A stretch of DNA of 49,152 nucleotides from a virus. The notes below the pieces were generated by a model. The model searched no databases. It was not told where the DNA came from and saw only the letters and a list, made by a program, of their open reading frames with translations. The position numbers and the translations under genes were made by a program. Positions within the stretch are counted from its first letter, which is position 1. Every line of letters begins with the position of its first letter. The DNA is taken from IMG/VR virus record IMGVR_UViG_3300010885_012211, positions 1-49,152 of that record; one strand, 5' to 3'. Of the stretch, positions 1 to 10,800 are shown piece after piece.

Positions 1-52
1 AACATATAAAAAAAGTTACGGTTTGTTGGTTTCTGTAACAACAACGGCAAAG

Positions 53-82
53 CCCTCACACTTGTGGGGGTTTTGTTTTTTA
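53..82 (+). terminator. Rho-independent terminator of the gene upstream of the window
   Basis: CCCTCAC (53-59) pairs with GTGGGGG (64-70) around an ACTT loop, with one G-T pair in the stem, followed by TTTTGTTTTTT. This is a classic intrinsic terminator reading rightward. It ends a transcription unit that lies mostly before the window. Bases 1-52 hold no supportable gene. Confidence 0.8.
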
Positions 83-106
83 GTTACATTTGTTAAAGTC
101 ATTTAT

Positions 107-123
107 TTTTAGTATATTAATAT
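107..123 (+). promoter_or_regulatory. AT-rich start-proximal motif, copy 1 (possible phage promoter)
   Basis: The string TTTTAGTATATTAATAT lies between the terminator and the first gene and overlaps its ATG. The same 17-mer recurs at 12416-12432 and a variant at 18473-18488, always in one of the few real intergenic gaps on this strand. It does not match the Bacteroidota TAnnTTTG element, so a phage-specific promoter is the simplest reading. The overlap with the start codon here is awkward for a promoter; a translation-related or other signal remains possible. Confidence 0.45.
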
Positions 124-703
124 GAAGGAATTTAAAAAACCAGATTTAAAAGCTCCAAGATTTAGACCAGAAGTTTATAATGTTCTAAATAAAGAGTTCT
201 TTGAAAAATTTAAAGAAAAGAATCCAAAGTATAAAAACTTGGATAATGCTATGTTGAAGAAAATTATAAAAACATTTAATCAACTGGTATACCATACAGT
301 AGTAGAAACAAGAGATGGTGTACAATTACCAGAATCTATTGGATGGCTTTTCATTGGGACATGTGAGCAAAGCAAAAAAGATAATATTGATTTTGCTAAA
401 TCCCATAAGTACGGTGTTAAGGTTACAAATAAAAATTGGGAGTCAGATGGTAAACTGGCCAAAATATTTTTTAGCAACTATGCACCAAAACATAAAATGA
501 AAAATAGAGAGTATTGGAGTTTCAATGCATGTAGAGACTTCAAAAGATTGGTTGCTAAAACATACCCAGAGAATTGGCAAATGTATGTTGTAGCAGACCC
601 TAAAACTAAATTAGAACATGCATACAGTAGATTGATGTATAAACATGCTTTAGAAAAACAAACTGCAAAAGCATTAGAAACATATAATGAATTTGAGCTA
701 TGA
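122..703 (+). CDS. Small virion-block protein, possibly IHF/HU-like
   Basis: A 193-residue basic protein, first gene of the tail block. Residues about 30-85 give two helices followed by a strand-rich stretch with 'RDGVQLPESIGWLFIG'. This resembles the helix-helix then 'G..V.LP.fG.l' layout of HU/IHF-like DNA-binding proteins, which crAss-like phages are known to encode near their tail genes. The C-terminal half (about 100-193) is Lys/Tyr/Trp-rich and matches nothing I recognise. The stop overlaps the next start (ATGA), which suggests translational coupling. ATG122 is chosen because the next in-frame ATG is more than 40 codons on. The reading frame is secure; the IHF/HU-like role is inference. 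A structural adaptor is the main alternative. Confidence 0.55.
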   Translation: MKEFKKPDLKAPRFRPEVYNVLNKEFFEKFKEKNPKYKNLDNAMLKKIIKTFNQLVYHTVVETRDGVQLPESIGWLFIGTCEQSKKDNIDFAKSHKYGVKVTNKNWESDGKLAKIFFSNYAPKHKMKNREYWSFNACRDFKRLVAKTYPENWQMYVVADPKTKLEHAYSRLMYKHALEKQTAKALETYNEFEL

Positions 704-1362
704 CAACAATTGGCCAAGCAATATCAAGAGTTAGGAATACACTAAAAGCTGTTAAAGAAGATCCATTCTTGACAGATAGAACTATTTATTTTTCATTGCT
801 GAAGTATGCTCAAACTCTTATTAAGAGAGAAGACAATCAGTTCAGACTTATGAAAATGAGTCAGATATTCAAGGTCTTACCATACATTGAACTTATTGAT
901 GTTGACAAAGTAGAAGCTGGTTGTATTGGTGTATACTCTGAATGTTATTTTAAAAGATCAAAAGAAAAATTACCTACTATACTAAATGGTATGTTTGGTC
1001 CTATTATTCGTACTGTATCTTCTATAGATAGTTCTATAGAAATGTTTAGAACAGATCCGGGAACCTGGATATCAATCACCAAGTCAACTACTTTCAAATA
1101 TAATAAGAGACCATACTTCTGGTATCTTAACGGATATCTTTACTGCCCAAACATTGACTGGGATGCTATAAGAGTTGAAGCTATATTTGAAGGACAGTTG
1201 GATACATGTAGTACTGAACCTTGTTTAATTAGACAAGATGACCCTTTTGTTCTACCTGAATATTTATTTTCAGAAGTAGAGCAGTTTGTAATAAAAGAAT
1301 TAACCATGGCTATGCAAGTTCCAACAGATGGACCGGATGATAGTCAAAATGCTCTTAGATAA
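700..1362 (+). CDS. Ring/adaptor-type tail protein (head-tail connector block)
   Basis: A 220-residue protein, probably one of the ring or tubular proteins between portal and tail. Residues 1-60 are helical ('IGQAISRVRNTLKAV...'), the middle is strand-rich with aromatic residues ('YFWYLNGYLYCPNIDWDAIRVEAIFEG'), and the C-terminus returns to helix ('YLFSEVEQFVIKELTMAM'). This helix-beta-helix plan is typical of P22 gp4 / T7 tail-tubular-A type adaptors. It overlaps the gene before by 4 bases and the gene after by 1 base, so the three are probably translated as a coupled unit. Structural studies of crAss-like phages describe several stacked ring proteins encoded just before the large muzzle gene, which fits this position. 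Which ring it forms cannot be told here. Confidence 0.6.
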   Translation: MTTIGQAISRVRNTLKAVKEDPFLTDRTIYFSLLKYAQTLIKREDNQFRLMKMSQIFKVLPYIELIDVDKVEAGCIGVYSECYFKRSKEKLPTILNGMFGPIIRTVSSIDSSIEMFRTDPGTWISITKSTTFKYNKRPYFWYLNGYLYCPNIDWDAIRVEAIFEGQLDTCSTEPCLIRQDDPFVLPEYLFSEVEQFVIKELTMAMQVPTDGPDDSQNALR

Positions 1363-2402
1363 TGGATTTTAATTACACTCTTAAGTATAGAACATTTGAC
1401 CAGTTACTGGAAGATGTTACTATTGACCTAAATACTTTTGCTCTAGAAAACATGATAGAGCCTCAGCAATTAATTAAAGTTGCAAGAAAGTTGAACTATG
1501 ATTTAGGTCTAAGAATCAATCAACAAAAAGAAGTTGTATTGGAAGTGTGTCATGGTAAAGTAAAATTGCCAGATGACTTTTATACTTTTAATTATGCTTT
1601 TATTTGTGCTGATAGAGTGGAGAGTGTTGGTTATGGTGGTATGGTAGGTGGTACTAATATACAAGAAGTGCCCTATAGAGAAACACCAAGTACAGTAAAT
1701 ACTTGCGCACCAGAAACTGTAAACTGCAGAACTTGTAATTCTAATCCGTGTAATCATACAGCAGCATGTGATCTTAATCATCCTATAGTAGATCCTATAC
1801 CTACAGAGTATGATCCTAACAATCCTTATGGTGATACATGTATTGCTCCAAGAGTATTTATGAACTGTAAAGGTGAGAAATGGGAATTAGTACAAGTAGT
1901 AAGATCAGGTGCCCATAGAATTTATAGATCACTCATTCCATTAAGAATGAGAGCTAGTGAAAATATAGATTGTGAGTGTCCTAACTTATATTACAATACA
2001 CCGGACCAAGGATGGATAAAAGGAGGATACTTGTTTACTACTTTTCAAGATGGTAATGTATATTTAAATTATCAAGGTGAGTTAGTAGATGATAATGGTA
2101 GTTTATTAGTTCCAGATCATGAGTTACTTAATGACTACTATGAATATGCACTAAAGAAAAGAATTATTGAAAACCTAGCACTTAATGGAGAAGATGTTGC
2201 TCAAAGACTTCAGATAATTATTCCGGAGTATAGAGCTGCAAGAAACAATGCATTAAGTCTTGTCAATACACCAAACTTTAAAGAAATGGAAAAAGTATGG
2301 TGGACTAATAGAAGAGCACAGTATGGTAAATACTATGAGATGTTTAAATCATACTCATACGGAAACTATGCTAGAGTTAATTTTAACAATAGAGTTATCT
2401 AA
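1362..2402 (+). CDS. Ring/tail-tubular-type protein
   Basis: A 346-residue protein directly upstream of the 1,807-residue tail protein. It has an N-terminal helical part (1-60), a beta part starting at 'EVCHGKVKLPDDFYTFNYAF' (about 62-82), an inserted Cys-rich loop (about 115-205, with 'CRTCNSNPCNHTAACD' and 'CECP'), a beta strand pair 'GNVYLNYQGELVDDNG', and a helical C-terminus. The 'V.LPDDF' strand and the 'YYEYALKKRIIENL' helix are the layout of tail-tubular/ring adaptors. The Cys-rich loop is unusual for such a protein and may form disulfides or bind metal on the virion surface. The start is shared with the previous stop (TAATG). Confidence 0.6.
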   Translation: MDFNYTLKYRTFDQLLEDVTIDLNTFALENMIEPQQLIKVARKLNYDLGLRINQQKEVVLEVCHGKVKLPDDFYTFNYAFICADRVESVGYGGMVGGTNIQEVPYRETPSTVNTCAPETVNCRTCNSNPCNHTAACDLNHPIVDPIPTEYDPNNPYGDTCIAPRVFMNCKGEKWELVQVVRSGAHRIYRSLIPLRMRASENIDCECPNLYYNTPDQGWIKGGYLFTTFQDGNVYLNYQGELVDDNGSLLVPDHELLNDYYEYALKKRIIENLALNGEDVAQRLQIIIPEYRAARNNALSLVNTPNFKEMEKVWWTNRRAQYGKYYEMFKSYSYGNYARVNFNNRVI

Positions 2403-2404
2403 TC

Positions 2405-5400
2405 ATGGCTAAGAAGAATATTCAAGATACTAATCAAAATATTACTCATAGTTTTATAAAAGGTCTTAATAAAGATTCAGATCCTTCATATGTACAAGAA
2501 GGAATGTGGACTCATGCTATTAATGCAACTAATAATACTATTGAAGGTGACGTAGGCTCATTATCTAATGAGTCATCAAACTTCTTGTGTATTAGTGCAG
2601 GAACAACAATGCCTAGCACTGTAGTTAACAAATATATTATTGGAGCTGTTTATTTATTTTCAGATAAGTGGATAATCTTTACTGCTGGACATAATGCTTT
2701 AGGACAACCAAGCACATCTGAGATTGGATTGTTTGAAGAAGAACGCTGTATATATAGACCAATTGTTCAAGATAGATGTTTACAGTTTGATAAGAGATAT
2801 CTTATATCAGGATCATCAAGAGAAAAAGAAGACTGTTCATGGCAAGTATATTGGGCTGATGGTTTAAATCCAGATAGGTATTTAAATATAGGTGATCCTA
2901 AAACTTGGCCTACTCCAGACTATTCATGGTTAGGTGGAGGCGGGTTATCAATGAACTATTATTCAAACGGAACTGTAACAGATTTTTTATGGCCGGGTGT
3001 AGCATGGAATCAGACACCTGTTGTAATTGATAATTGTACTTTCTTTACAAAAATAAACACATTAGATTGCTTACATACAAGACTAGCAAGACTAGTGGAA
3101 ACACCTTGTTTAAAATTAAGACTTGGGTCTCAAGGTGGAACAATGGCTAATGGTACTTACTTTGCAGTTATAGCTTACACTATTAAAGGTCAAAGAGTAA
3201 CAGATTATTTTTCTCCTAGCAATAATCAATTTGTATTTACACCAAATGATCTTGAAAGCTCATTGGTAATTGATGTATCTGCAGACTCGGATAATTTTGA
3301 TGAGTTTGTATTAGTATTAGTACAGAATATTAATCAAGGCACTGTTGCAAAACAGATTGGTTTTTATTCTACTAAGACAACAAGAATTGCAATTGATCAG
3401 GTAACCCCAACCTTACCTACTATTCCTATTGAGCAAATACCTATACAAACACCGGTATTTGAAAAGTCTGATCAAATGACAGATGTAAATAATTACTTGC
3501 TCCGTGTAGGACCTACATCTAAGTTTGATTTTAATTACCAACCATTAGCTAATCTTATTAGAGCTAAGTGGGCTTCAGTAGAATATCCAGCAGATTATTA
3601 TATTAATGGCGGAAGCAATACTAATTATCTTAGAGATGAAGTATATGCATTCTTTATCCGTTGGGTGTATGACACAGGAGACAAATCTGCATCATATCAT
3701 ATTCCGGGAAGACCATCAACTACATTTACAATTCCAACAACAGGTGCTACTGTAGCTGAGACAGCTCCTGCAACATTACCAAATAATCTTGCAACTGATG
3801 ATAGAATATTTGAAGTATATAACACTGCATATTCTACAGCTAGTCCATATACAGGTACAACATTAGCGGATGGTGGTTTTGTATTAGAAGTTGGTGATAT
3901 GGGTTATTGGGAATCTGAAGAAATTTACCCGGATAATAGACCTGATATATGGAACTCAAATACATACTGTTGGACAACACCACAAGGTCAAGATCCAAAA
4001 TATAATTTATGCGGTAAAGCAATTAGACATCATAAGTTTCCAGAAAACTATTTGTCTAATAATGCAACAACTAATTTGCTACATTTTAAAAATAACCCTA
4101 ACCCAGCTTCTATAGGTAATGATTATTTTATAAGAGTATTGGGTGTATTTTTTGAAAACATTATATTACCAAAAGATCAAGAAGGAAATGACATTCCCGG
4201 TATAGTAGGTTATGAGATATTAAGAGGATCTAGAGAAGGAAATAAAACCATTGTAGCAAAAGGAATGGTTAATAACTTTAGAACCTTTGAAATAAAAGGA
4301 AATGCAAATAAAGGAAGAACCGGATTGTATGCTAATTACCCATTTAATACAATTGAACCTATAGGACCAAATGCTGGTGATATGACAGGTTATGATGATC
4401 CATACTTTCATAACATAAATCAAAACATTCCTAGAGATATTATATCTTTTCATTCTCCGGATACAATGTTTAGGACACCATTCTTAAATACTACGGAATT
4501 AAAGTTATACGGTAACTTATCTGGATTTTCAACTCAGCAGTTTATTGAACCAGATAGACATCCTAAGTTTAAATTACTTGCAGATGCAGCTATATTTCCT
4601 ATGTACTTGATAGGTATATCTGAAGCTATTATATCTATGATAGGTAAGAGAACATATAACTCTTTAGAACCTAACTATTTTGATGGGCAATACACTACAA
4701 TAACGCCAGCTGTTGTTAACAGTCCAGCACAGATTGCAGCACAAAGTGCAATTGCAGCTGCTACTGTTGCTCGTAATACTACTATTGATACATATTATTC
4801 AACAGGTGGTGGATACTTAGCAGATGCAATTACAGCATTTGTAGCAGGTTATAATAATACTGTTCCTGCTATTGCAGATGATGCTTTAACTGCTGTAGTA
4901 AATACACAAGCTGGTATTCCTAGTTCAGGTGTAAAACCAATTACTAAATATGTAGGAACAATTGAATTTCCTGCATATGCTTATTTACCTGGACCACTTA
5001 GATTACTTGGCGGTGTTAATCAAATTATATTTTATTTCTGTGAAGGAGCAAGTGCTACTTTAGATTTGATCTATGCTTTACTTCCATACCGTCAATTTGC
5101 ATTACAACAAGTAGCTCATGGTTTTTACAGCGGTATGAATCAAAATTCAATCAATAACCTATACAGATTTAAAATTGAAGAGAGTTTTTATATAAGAGAT
5201 AATATACAAGAAGTTTCAAGATATCAATCAAATACTGGTAACTGGAGATCCTTTAGTATAAATAATCTTAAGAGACCTGACTCAGTTGTAATAAGAACTA
5301 AGTCGGGACCATATCATAATCCTTTATATCCAGATGGTGTAACTACAGGTCCTGCATTACTTAATGGAGATAAATCATTAGTTACTCTAGGCACTTTAAT

Positions 5401-7828
5401 ACAAGGTCCTTCTTGGGCGGGTACACCTGCTTATCCTTCTGGTACATTACCATCTTTTAATGATTATGATATTCCGTTTAGTTTACCTATACAAAGTCAC
5501 TATGCTGCAATTAAAGGTAGAGTAAGAAATCAATATGGACAATTAGATGGTATCAAACAAATTGTAATCACTCCATGTGAGCAAAAGTTTAATTTTTTAT
5601 CTGTACCAGAATACGGTCCATATTCATTGCCGGGATGCAATGGAATGTTTAAATATAAAAAAATAGATAGAACACCTATCTTGTTTAATGGGGATACATA
5701 CATAAATAGATACACTGAAAAAAATACAATGTGTTTCTATTATGATTGGTTATACGGTCAACCGGACGGTTATGAATATAACTACTATCTAAGGAACATG
5801 ATTCCTAATCTTAGATTTAATGCTAATAGTATAAAATATGATGTTAGTGATTTATCAAATGTATTAAATATATCAATAAACCCTATATCTTTTAATCCTT
5901 CAACAACACCAGGAACTGGAGCTTTACCTACTAGGTTTTATAATCTTGACTATTATGTTAAACCAAGTAGAAAGTATGATTATGATCAGGACAAACCTAT
6001 AGGAACACCAGACACATATCCTGGAATATTTGGAGCTAAAGATTCTAGATTTTATATTGCCAATTCATCCATAAGAGATTTCTTTGTTGAGTCTGATGTA
6101 CTTGTAGATTTTAGAAAACAAGGAGACTATGATTGGGAAAGACATTATGATCCATACAGATATACTAATTACATATCTATGTTTAATGCTGATCCTGCTA
6201 TTTTAGGAAAAGGTAATGTTTATTTCTATGATTATTCACTGAGTGTATCTAAACTATATAGTCAGTATTTTTCTGCCGGCAGTATACAAAGTAAATATTA
6301 TGATCCTAATGTGGGTAAGTTGTGTTATACATATTATCCGGATAAAATCATTTACTCATTACCACAGCAAAATGAGTCTAATAAAGATAGCTGGTTTATT
6401 TATTTAGTAAATAACTACAAACAGTTTATATCACAAATATCTGGAGTTAAGTCAATTAATAAATCTGGTATTTTTATTACTTTTAAAAATGATAGCCCAT
6501 TAATGTTTCAAGGTGTAGATACACTACAGACAGAATTGGGAACTAAGATTACTATAGGTGACGGAGGTTTATTTAGCCAACCACAGCAATCAATTACAAA
6601 TGCAGACAGACCATATGAGTATGGTTCATCTCAAAATAGATTATCTGTTATATCATCTCCTATTGGTATATTTTATATTTCACAAAATCAAGGAAAAATA
6701 TTAGCTTATAATCAAGGGTTACAAGAAATATCTCAGAATGGTATGAGATGGTGGTTTACATTATTTTTACCATACAGACTTACAGATGACTTCCCTGAAT
6801 ATCCTTGGGTAGACAATCCGGTAGCTGGTATAGGTTGTCAATCAGTATATGACAATACTAATGGTATTTTATACTTTTCTAAAAAAGACTACAAGCTTAA
6901 AGACTCCATGAAAGGTACAGTGCTTTATGTACCACTTAATGCAAATGGCACGGGAGATTATTTTACATTAAAAAATAATCGCAGTGTTAATTTCATGCTA
7001 GGTGACACTGCACCTAATGCATTATGGAGAGTATATTTTGAAGATGCTTCATGGACTGTAAGTTATGATCCTAAAAATCAATTTTGGATTAGTTTCCATG
7101 ACTGGCATCCTGATTTAGTAATACCAACTAAAGATACATTCTTAACCACTAAGAAAAATGGTGCTTGGAAACATAATATATTATGTGCTGATTTTTGTAG
7201 ATTTTATGGAGAACAAAGACCTTTTGAAGTTGAGATTCCATTTGTCACAGGTCAGACAGTAACTACTTTAAGATCATTTGAATATTTATTAGAATGCTAT
7301 AGGAGAGATGCATTAAGCTGTGTTGATCAACATCAGGTATTAGATTTTAATTTTGATCAAGCTGTTGTTTATAACTCTGAGCAAGTTTCAGGATATTTGA
7401 ACTTAAATATTTTTCCAAAAAATAATGTTACTCTAAGTCTTCAGTATCCTAAACTTAATAGCAACCTTAGTTCATTTGATATACTATTTTCTAAAGAAGA
7501 AAATAAATATAGATTTAATCAATTCTGGGATATAACAAGAGATAGAGATGAGTTTCCTATTGGTTCAAATTATCCTCCTACAGGTCCATTAGTTCCGGGA
7601 ACTACACAGTTACTAGGAAACTATGCATCTGAAAATACATGGATTACAAGTCCGGATGGATATACAAGAGTTCTTAATTCAAATAACATGGATTATAACA
7701 AACCATTATTACAGAGAAAAAAGATTAGACATTATATGAATTTCTTAACTTTAAGAAAAACAAATTCTGGTAATGTTAACATGAACTTGAAATTAACTAA
7801 TAGTAAGAATCAAATATCTATCAGGTAA
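2405..7828 (+). CDS. Large tail stabilisation / muzzle-type protein
   Basis: A 1,807-residue, Tyr/Asn/Pro-rich, mostly beta protein. The N-terminal stretch 'SFIKGLNKDSDPSYVQEG...NATNN...GSLSNE' (about 16-60) is the hallmark start of the crAss-like phage 'stabilisation' protein, comparable to P22 gp10-type tail plugs, where repeated strands build a propeller-like barrel at the tail tip. The long body has repeating 'YF.R...Y' and Trp-rich strands. An Ala/Thr-rich helical stretch (about 771-845) interrupts the beta pattern. By position it follows the ring proteins and precedes the cargo genes, as the muzzle gene does in studied crAss-like phages. It would close the tail channel and open on infection. 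The stop overlaps the next ATG (TAATG). Confidence 0.7.
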   Translation: MAKKNIQDTNQNITHSFIKGLNKDSDPSYVQEGMWTHAINATNNTIEGDVGSLSNESSNFLCISAGTTMPSTVVNKYIIGAVYLFSDKWIIFTAGHNALGQPSTSEIGLFEEERCIYRPIVQDRCLQFDKRYLISGSSREKEDCSWQVYWADGLNPDRYLNIGDPKTWPTPDYSWLGGGGLSMNYYSNGTVTDFLWPGVAWNQTPVVIDNCTFFTKINTLDCLHTRLARLVETPCLKLRLGSQGGTMANGTYFAVIAYTIKGQRVTDYFSPSNNQFVFTPNDLESSLVIDVSADSDNFDEFVLVLVQNINQGTVAKQIGFYSTKTTRIAIDQVTPTLPTIPIEQIPIQTPVFEKSDQMTDVNNYLLRVGPTSKFDFNYQPLANLIRAKWASVEYPADYYINGGSNTNYLRDEVYAFFIRWVYDTGDKSASYHIPGRPSTTFTIPTTGATVAETAPATLPNNLATDDRIFEVYNTAYSTASPYTGTTLADGGFVLEVGDMGYWESEEIYPDNRPDIWNSNTYCWTTPQGQDPKYNLCGKAIRHHKFPENYLSNNATTNLLHFKNNPNPASIGNDYFIRVLGVFFENIILPKDQEGNDIPGIVGYEILRGSREGNKTIVAKGMVNNFRTFEIKGNANKGRTGLYANYPFNTIEPIGPNAGDMTGYDDPYFHNINQNIPRDIISFHSPDTMFRTPFLNTTELKLYGNLSGFSTQQFIEPDRHPKFKLLADAAIFPMYLIGISEAIISMIGKRTYNSLEPNYFDGQYTTITPAVVNSPAQIAAQSAIAAATVARNTTIDTYYSTGGGYLADAITAFVAGYNNTVPAIADDALTAVVNTQAGIPSSGVKPITKYVGTIEFPAYAYLPGPLRLLGGVNQIIFYFCEGASATLDLIYALLPYRQFALQQVAHGFYSGMNQNSINNLYRFKIEESFYIRDNIQEVSRYQSNTGNWRSFSINNLKRPDSVVIRTKSGPYHNPLYPDGVTTGPALLNGDKSLVTLGTLIQGPSWAGTPAYPSGTLPSFNDYDIPFSLPIQSHYAAIKGRVRNQYGQLDGIKQIVITPCEQKFNFLSVPEYGPYSLPGCNGMFKYKKIDRTPILFNGDTYINRYTEKNTMCFYYDWLYGQPDGYEYNYYLRNMIPNLRFNANSIKYDVSDLSNVLNISINPISFNPSTTPGTGALPTRFYNLDYYVKPSRKYDYDQDKPIGTPDTYPGIFGAKDSRFYIANSSIRDFFVESDVLVDFRKQGDYDWERHYDPYRYTNYISMFNADPAILGKGNVYFYDYSLSVSKLYSQYFSAGSIQSKYYDPNVGKLCYTYYPDKIIYSLPQQNESNKDSWFIYLVNNYKQFISQISGVKSINKSGIFITFKNDSPLMFQGVDTLQTELGTKITIGDGGLFSQPQQSITNADRPYEYGSSQNRLSVISSPIGIFYISQNQGKILAYNQGLQEISQNGMRWWFTLFLPYRLTDDFPEYPWVDNPVAGIGCQSVYDNTNGILYFSKKDYKLKDSMKGTVLYVPLNANGTGDYFTLKNNRSVNFMLGDTAPNALWRVYFEDASWTVSYDPKNQFWISFHDWHPDLVIPTKDTFLTTKKNGAWKHNILCADFCRFYGEQRPFEVEIPFVTGQTVTTLRSFEYLLECYRRDALSCVDQHQVLDFNFDQAVVYNSEQVSGYLNLNIFPKNNVTLSLQYPKLNSNLSSFDILFSKEENKYRFNQFWDITRDRDEFPIGSNYPPTGPLVPGTTQLLGNYASENTWITSPDGYTRVLNSNNMDYNKPLLQRKKIRHYMNFLTLRKTNSGNVNMNLKLTNSKNQISIR

Positions 7829-10800
7829 TGAGTAATAAGAAAGCACTACAAATAGCAACTAAACAACTTAATAAAGCAAAAGCACCAAGTAAACCAAAGG
7901 ACATAATTTATGATCCTAGAGGTCAATGGAAATACCCTGGACAAAATACAAGAATACCAAGTAATAGAATTACTATGAAAGGTGTACCATATCCAGTATA
8001 TGGACAACCCAATAGAGGGCAAGCACAAATGATGTACCCAGGTGCAGAATATTTGTTTCCTGGAGCAGACTATGTAGATGAATATCCAGAGATGGCTGTA
8101 GGAGGTGCTGCAGGTTGTCCTCCAAATTGTCCACCAAATGCTAATGATAGTTTAGCTATTTATAAAAATGCACTAGAACAAAAAGCCTACTATGATAAAC
8201 TTAGACAATATTTTGAACCTCCTAAGTTAGATAAAGACCCTTTATCTCTTAGTACAGTTAAAAACAATATAAAAAAACTTGAAAAAGAACATTTACAATA
8301 TACAGATCAATCATTTTGGTCACCAGAAGAAAAAAAGAAATTTAATGAAATAAAAAAGAAAATTAAATCAAATAAAGATCCTAATATTAGTTATATAGTA
8401 GATGCAATTACTGGAGCACTAGATCCAAATGCTCCAGCACTAAGATATGATTCAAGAATATCACCTCAAGGAATGATGAACTATGATCCTATTGAACAAA
8501 AATTTACAAGTAGAGAGCAAGCAATAATTGATAAAATAGAAAATGATAGAAAGACAAGATTAAACATAGGTACTATTACTCTTTATGATCCAAGTAAAGC
8601 TGATTCGATGGGAGGTACCAAAGCTCAATGGTTAGATTATGCTAAAAAACATAAAATTCCTGAAAGAGAAATGATTGGTATTTTGTATAAACAAAAAATG
8701 AAAAATGAATCAAGACAAAAATTAAAAGGATTTATGACATATATTCCTTACTATGATCCAATAGCGGTTAAACCAAGTAAGTTACTTACAGATGATGAAG
8801 TTAGATTAAGATATAAAAAGTATGGTAGAAATGGAATTTCAGAATCTCAATTAAAAAGATTAGGTTTACTTGATGATAAAAAATCAGATGTTGTAAAGGA
8901 TAACAAAAATGTTAGACCACCTGTTAAAGATGTAAAACAAATAACAGAACCAGAACCTATTAAAGATGATGTAGTTAAAACACAAGATAATGTTTATAAA
9001 GATGTAGTTCTTGATAAGCTACCACTTAAGGATATAACATTAGATACACCTAAAGGAGAATTAATACAAGGTGAACCGGAAGAATACTATTCACCTCAAT
9101 ATATTCAACCAGGATATAAAAAGACTTATCCTGCTTTATATATGAAACATCATACTTCTGGACAACTTATACCACATGCTAGACCAGCATTAACAACTCA
9201 ATATAAAGCAACACCTTATTCTAGAGTATTACAAAAAGTAACTGGCTATGATCCTAGATATATGGAAGGTTACACAGATGAAGAAGGTAACTATATTCCG
9301 GGAGAAGCTGAAAAGGCAGAGTTAGAAAAAAGAAGAATACAGTTTAAAGGTCTTAGTAGTCCACAGGATAAAGCTGCACAAGAAGAATATAATAGAGCAT
9401 ATGATGAATATGAAAATGAAAAAGCTAAACAAAAGTTTTATTCTAATATTATAAAATCTGGTGTTTTTCAAAATACTCGTTCTAAGTATCAGCCTGGAGG
9501 AGAAACAGGATGTCCAGAAGGATATGCATTTAATCCAAGAACTGGAGAATGTGTAGAATGGAATCCAACAATATGGAGTTCAGAAGAACAGCCAACTTCA
9601 TTTGATCCAGTAGGAGATGTTATATACATGAATCCTAATGATAGACAGGAAGGTATGTCTGATGAAGAGTATGCACAACTATATCAAGATCAACTTGAGC
9701 ATGAACAGTTACATAGACTTCAGTGGAAAAATGATGAACTGAAAGGGCAAAACCAAATACCTTTAAGAATGCCATCTACAGTTGATAACCAAGAATATCC
9801 GGGTGATCATTACTATAACAGAAGATCTGAAGAAGTAGACTATCTACATAACTATTGGAAAAACCATCATCCGGAAGAAGCTGAATTTATTCCAGATGAT
9901 GTTATATATAATAGTGAGACAGATCCTGCTATGTATGTTCTTCCTTGGACAGTAGAAGGAGAAGCAAGGGATTATGAGTATGCTACACATGGTGGTATGG
10001 AATCTTTGTTTCCTAAAAAACAAGATGGAGGTCAATCAGATTATCTAGAACTAGAACTTACTCCGGAAGAAATAGAAGAATACAGAAAAGGTGGTTATAT
10101 AGTAGAAGATATTTCTATACCTTCATTAAATAATTACCAAGATGGAGGAGAAGAAACTGATCCACCAGCCGATGGTATAAAAGAAAAAGTATCTTATGCT
10201 GAGGGTGAAACACCGGAAGGATTTGCACAAGGAATGCCAGTGTATTCTGAAGTAACTAAAAAAGCTGAAGCCCCTTATTGGTTAGAGGCATCTAGAGAAT
10301 ATGAAAAGAAAAACTCTAAACAAGCATTTATTGATGAAAAGAAAAGAGAGTATCTTAAAAATACCAACAAGGGTCTTAGTAAAGCTGCAGGAATTTCTAT
10401 GGATAATTTTCCAGAAGAGGTAGAAAAAAACTTTGAGAAAGCATATGACTATAAAAAGAATACTTATGTAGCTAAAAAGTTAGGTAAGGAATATGGCTTC
10501 TCTCCTAAGAAAAGAGGAGAGTGGGTAGACTATTTATCAAAAGGTGAAAGAAATGTAATTGCTAATTCTAAATTTGAATCTAAACTACAACCAAGTTTAT
10601 GGGATAGAACATTAGCGGGACTTGTAACACTGACTACTCCATTTGATGCAAGAGCTAATGATGCTATGAATAGAGGAGAGTTACCAGGACTTACAAAAAA
10701 AGAACAAAAAGAAATTAAAGATGCTGAATTATTTGGTGTTCCTGTAGGTGGTTTAGAAGCATTAGCTGGGTTGGATGCTCTAGGTGTTGCTGCAGCAAAT

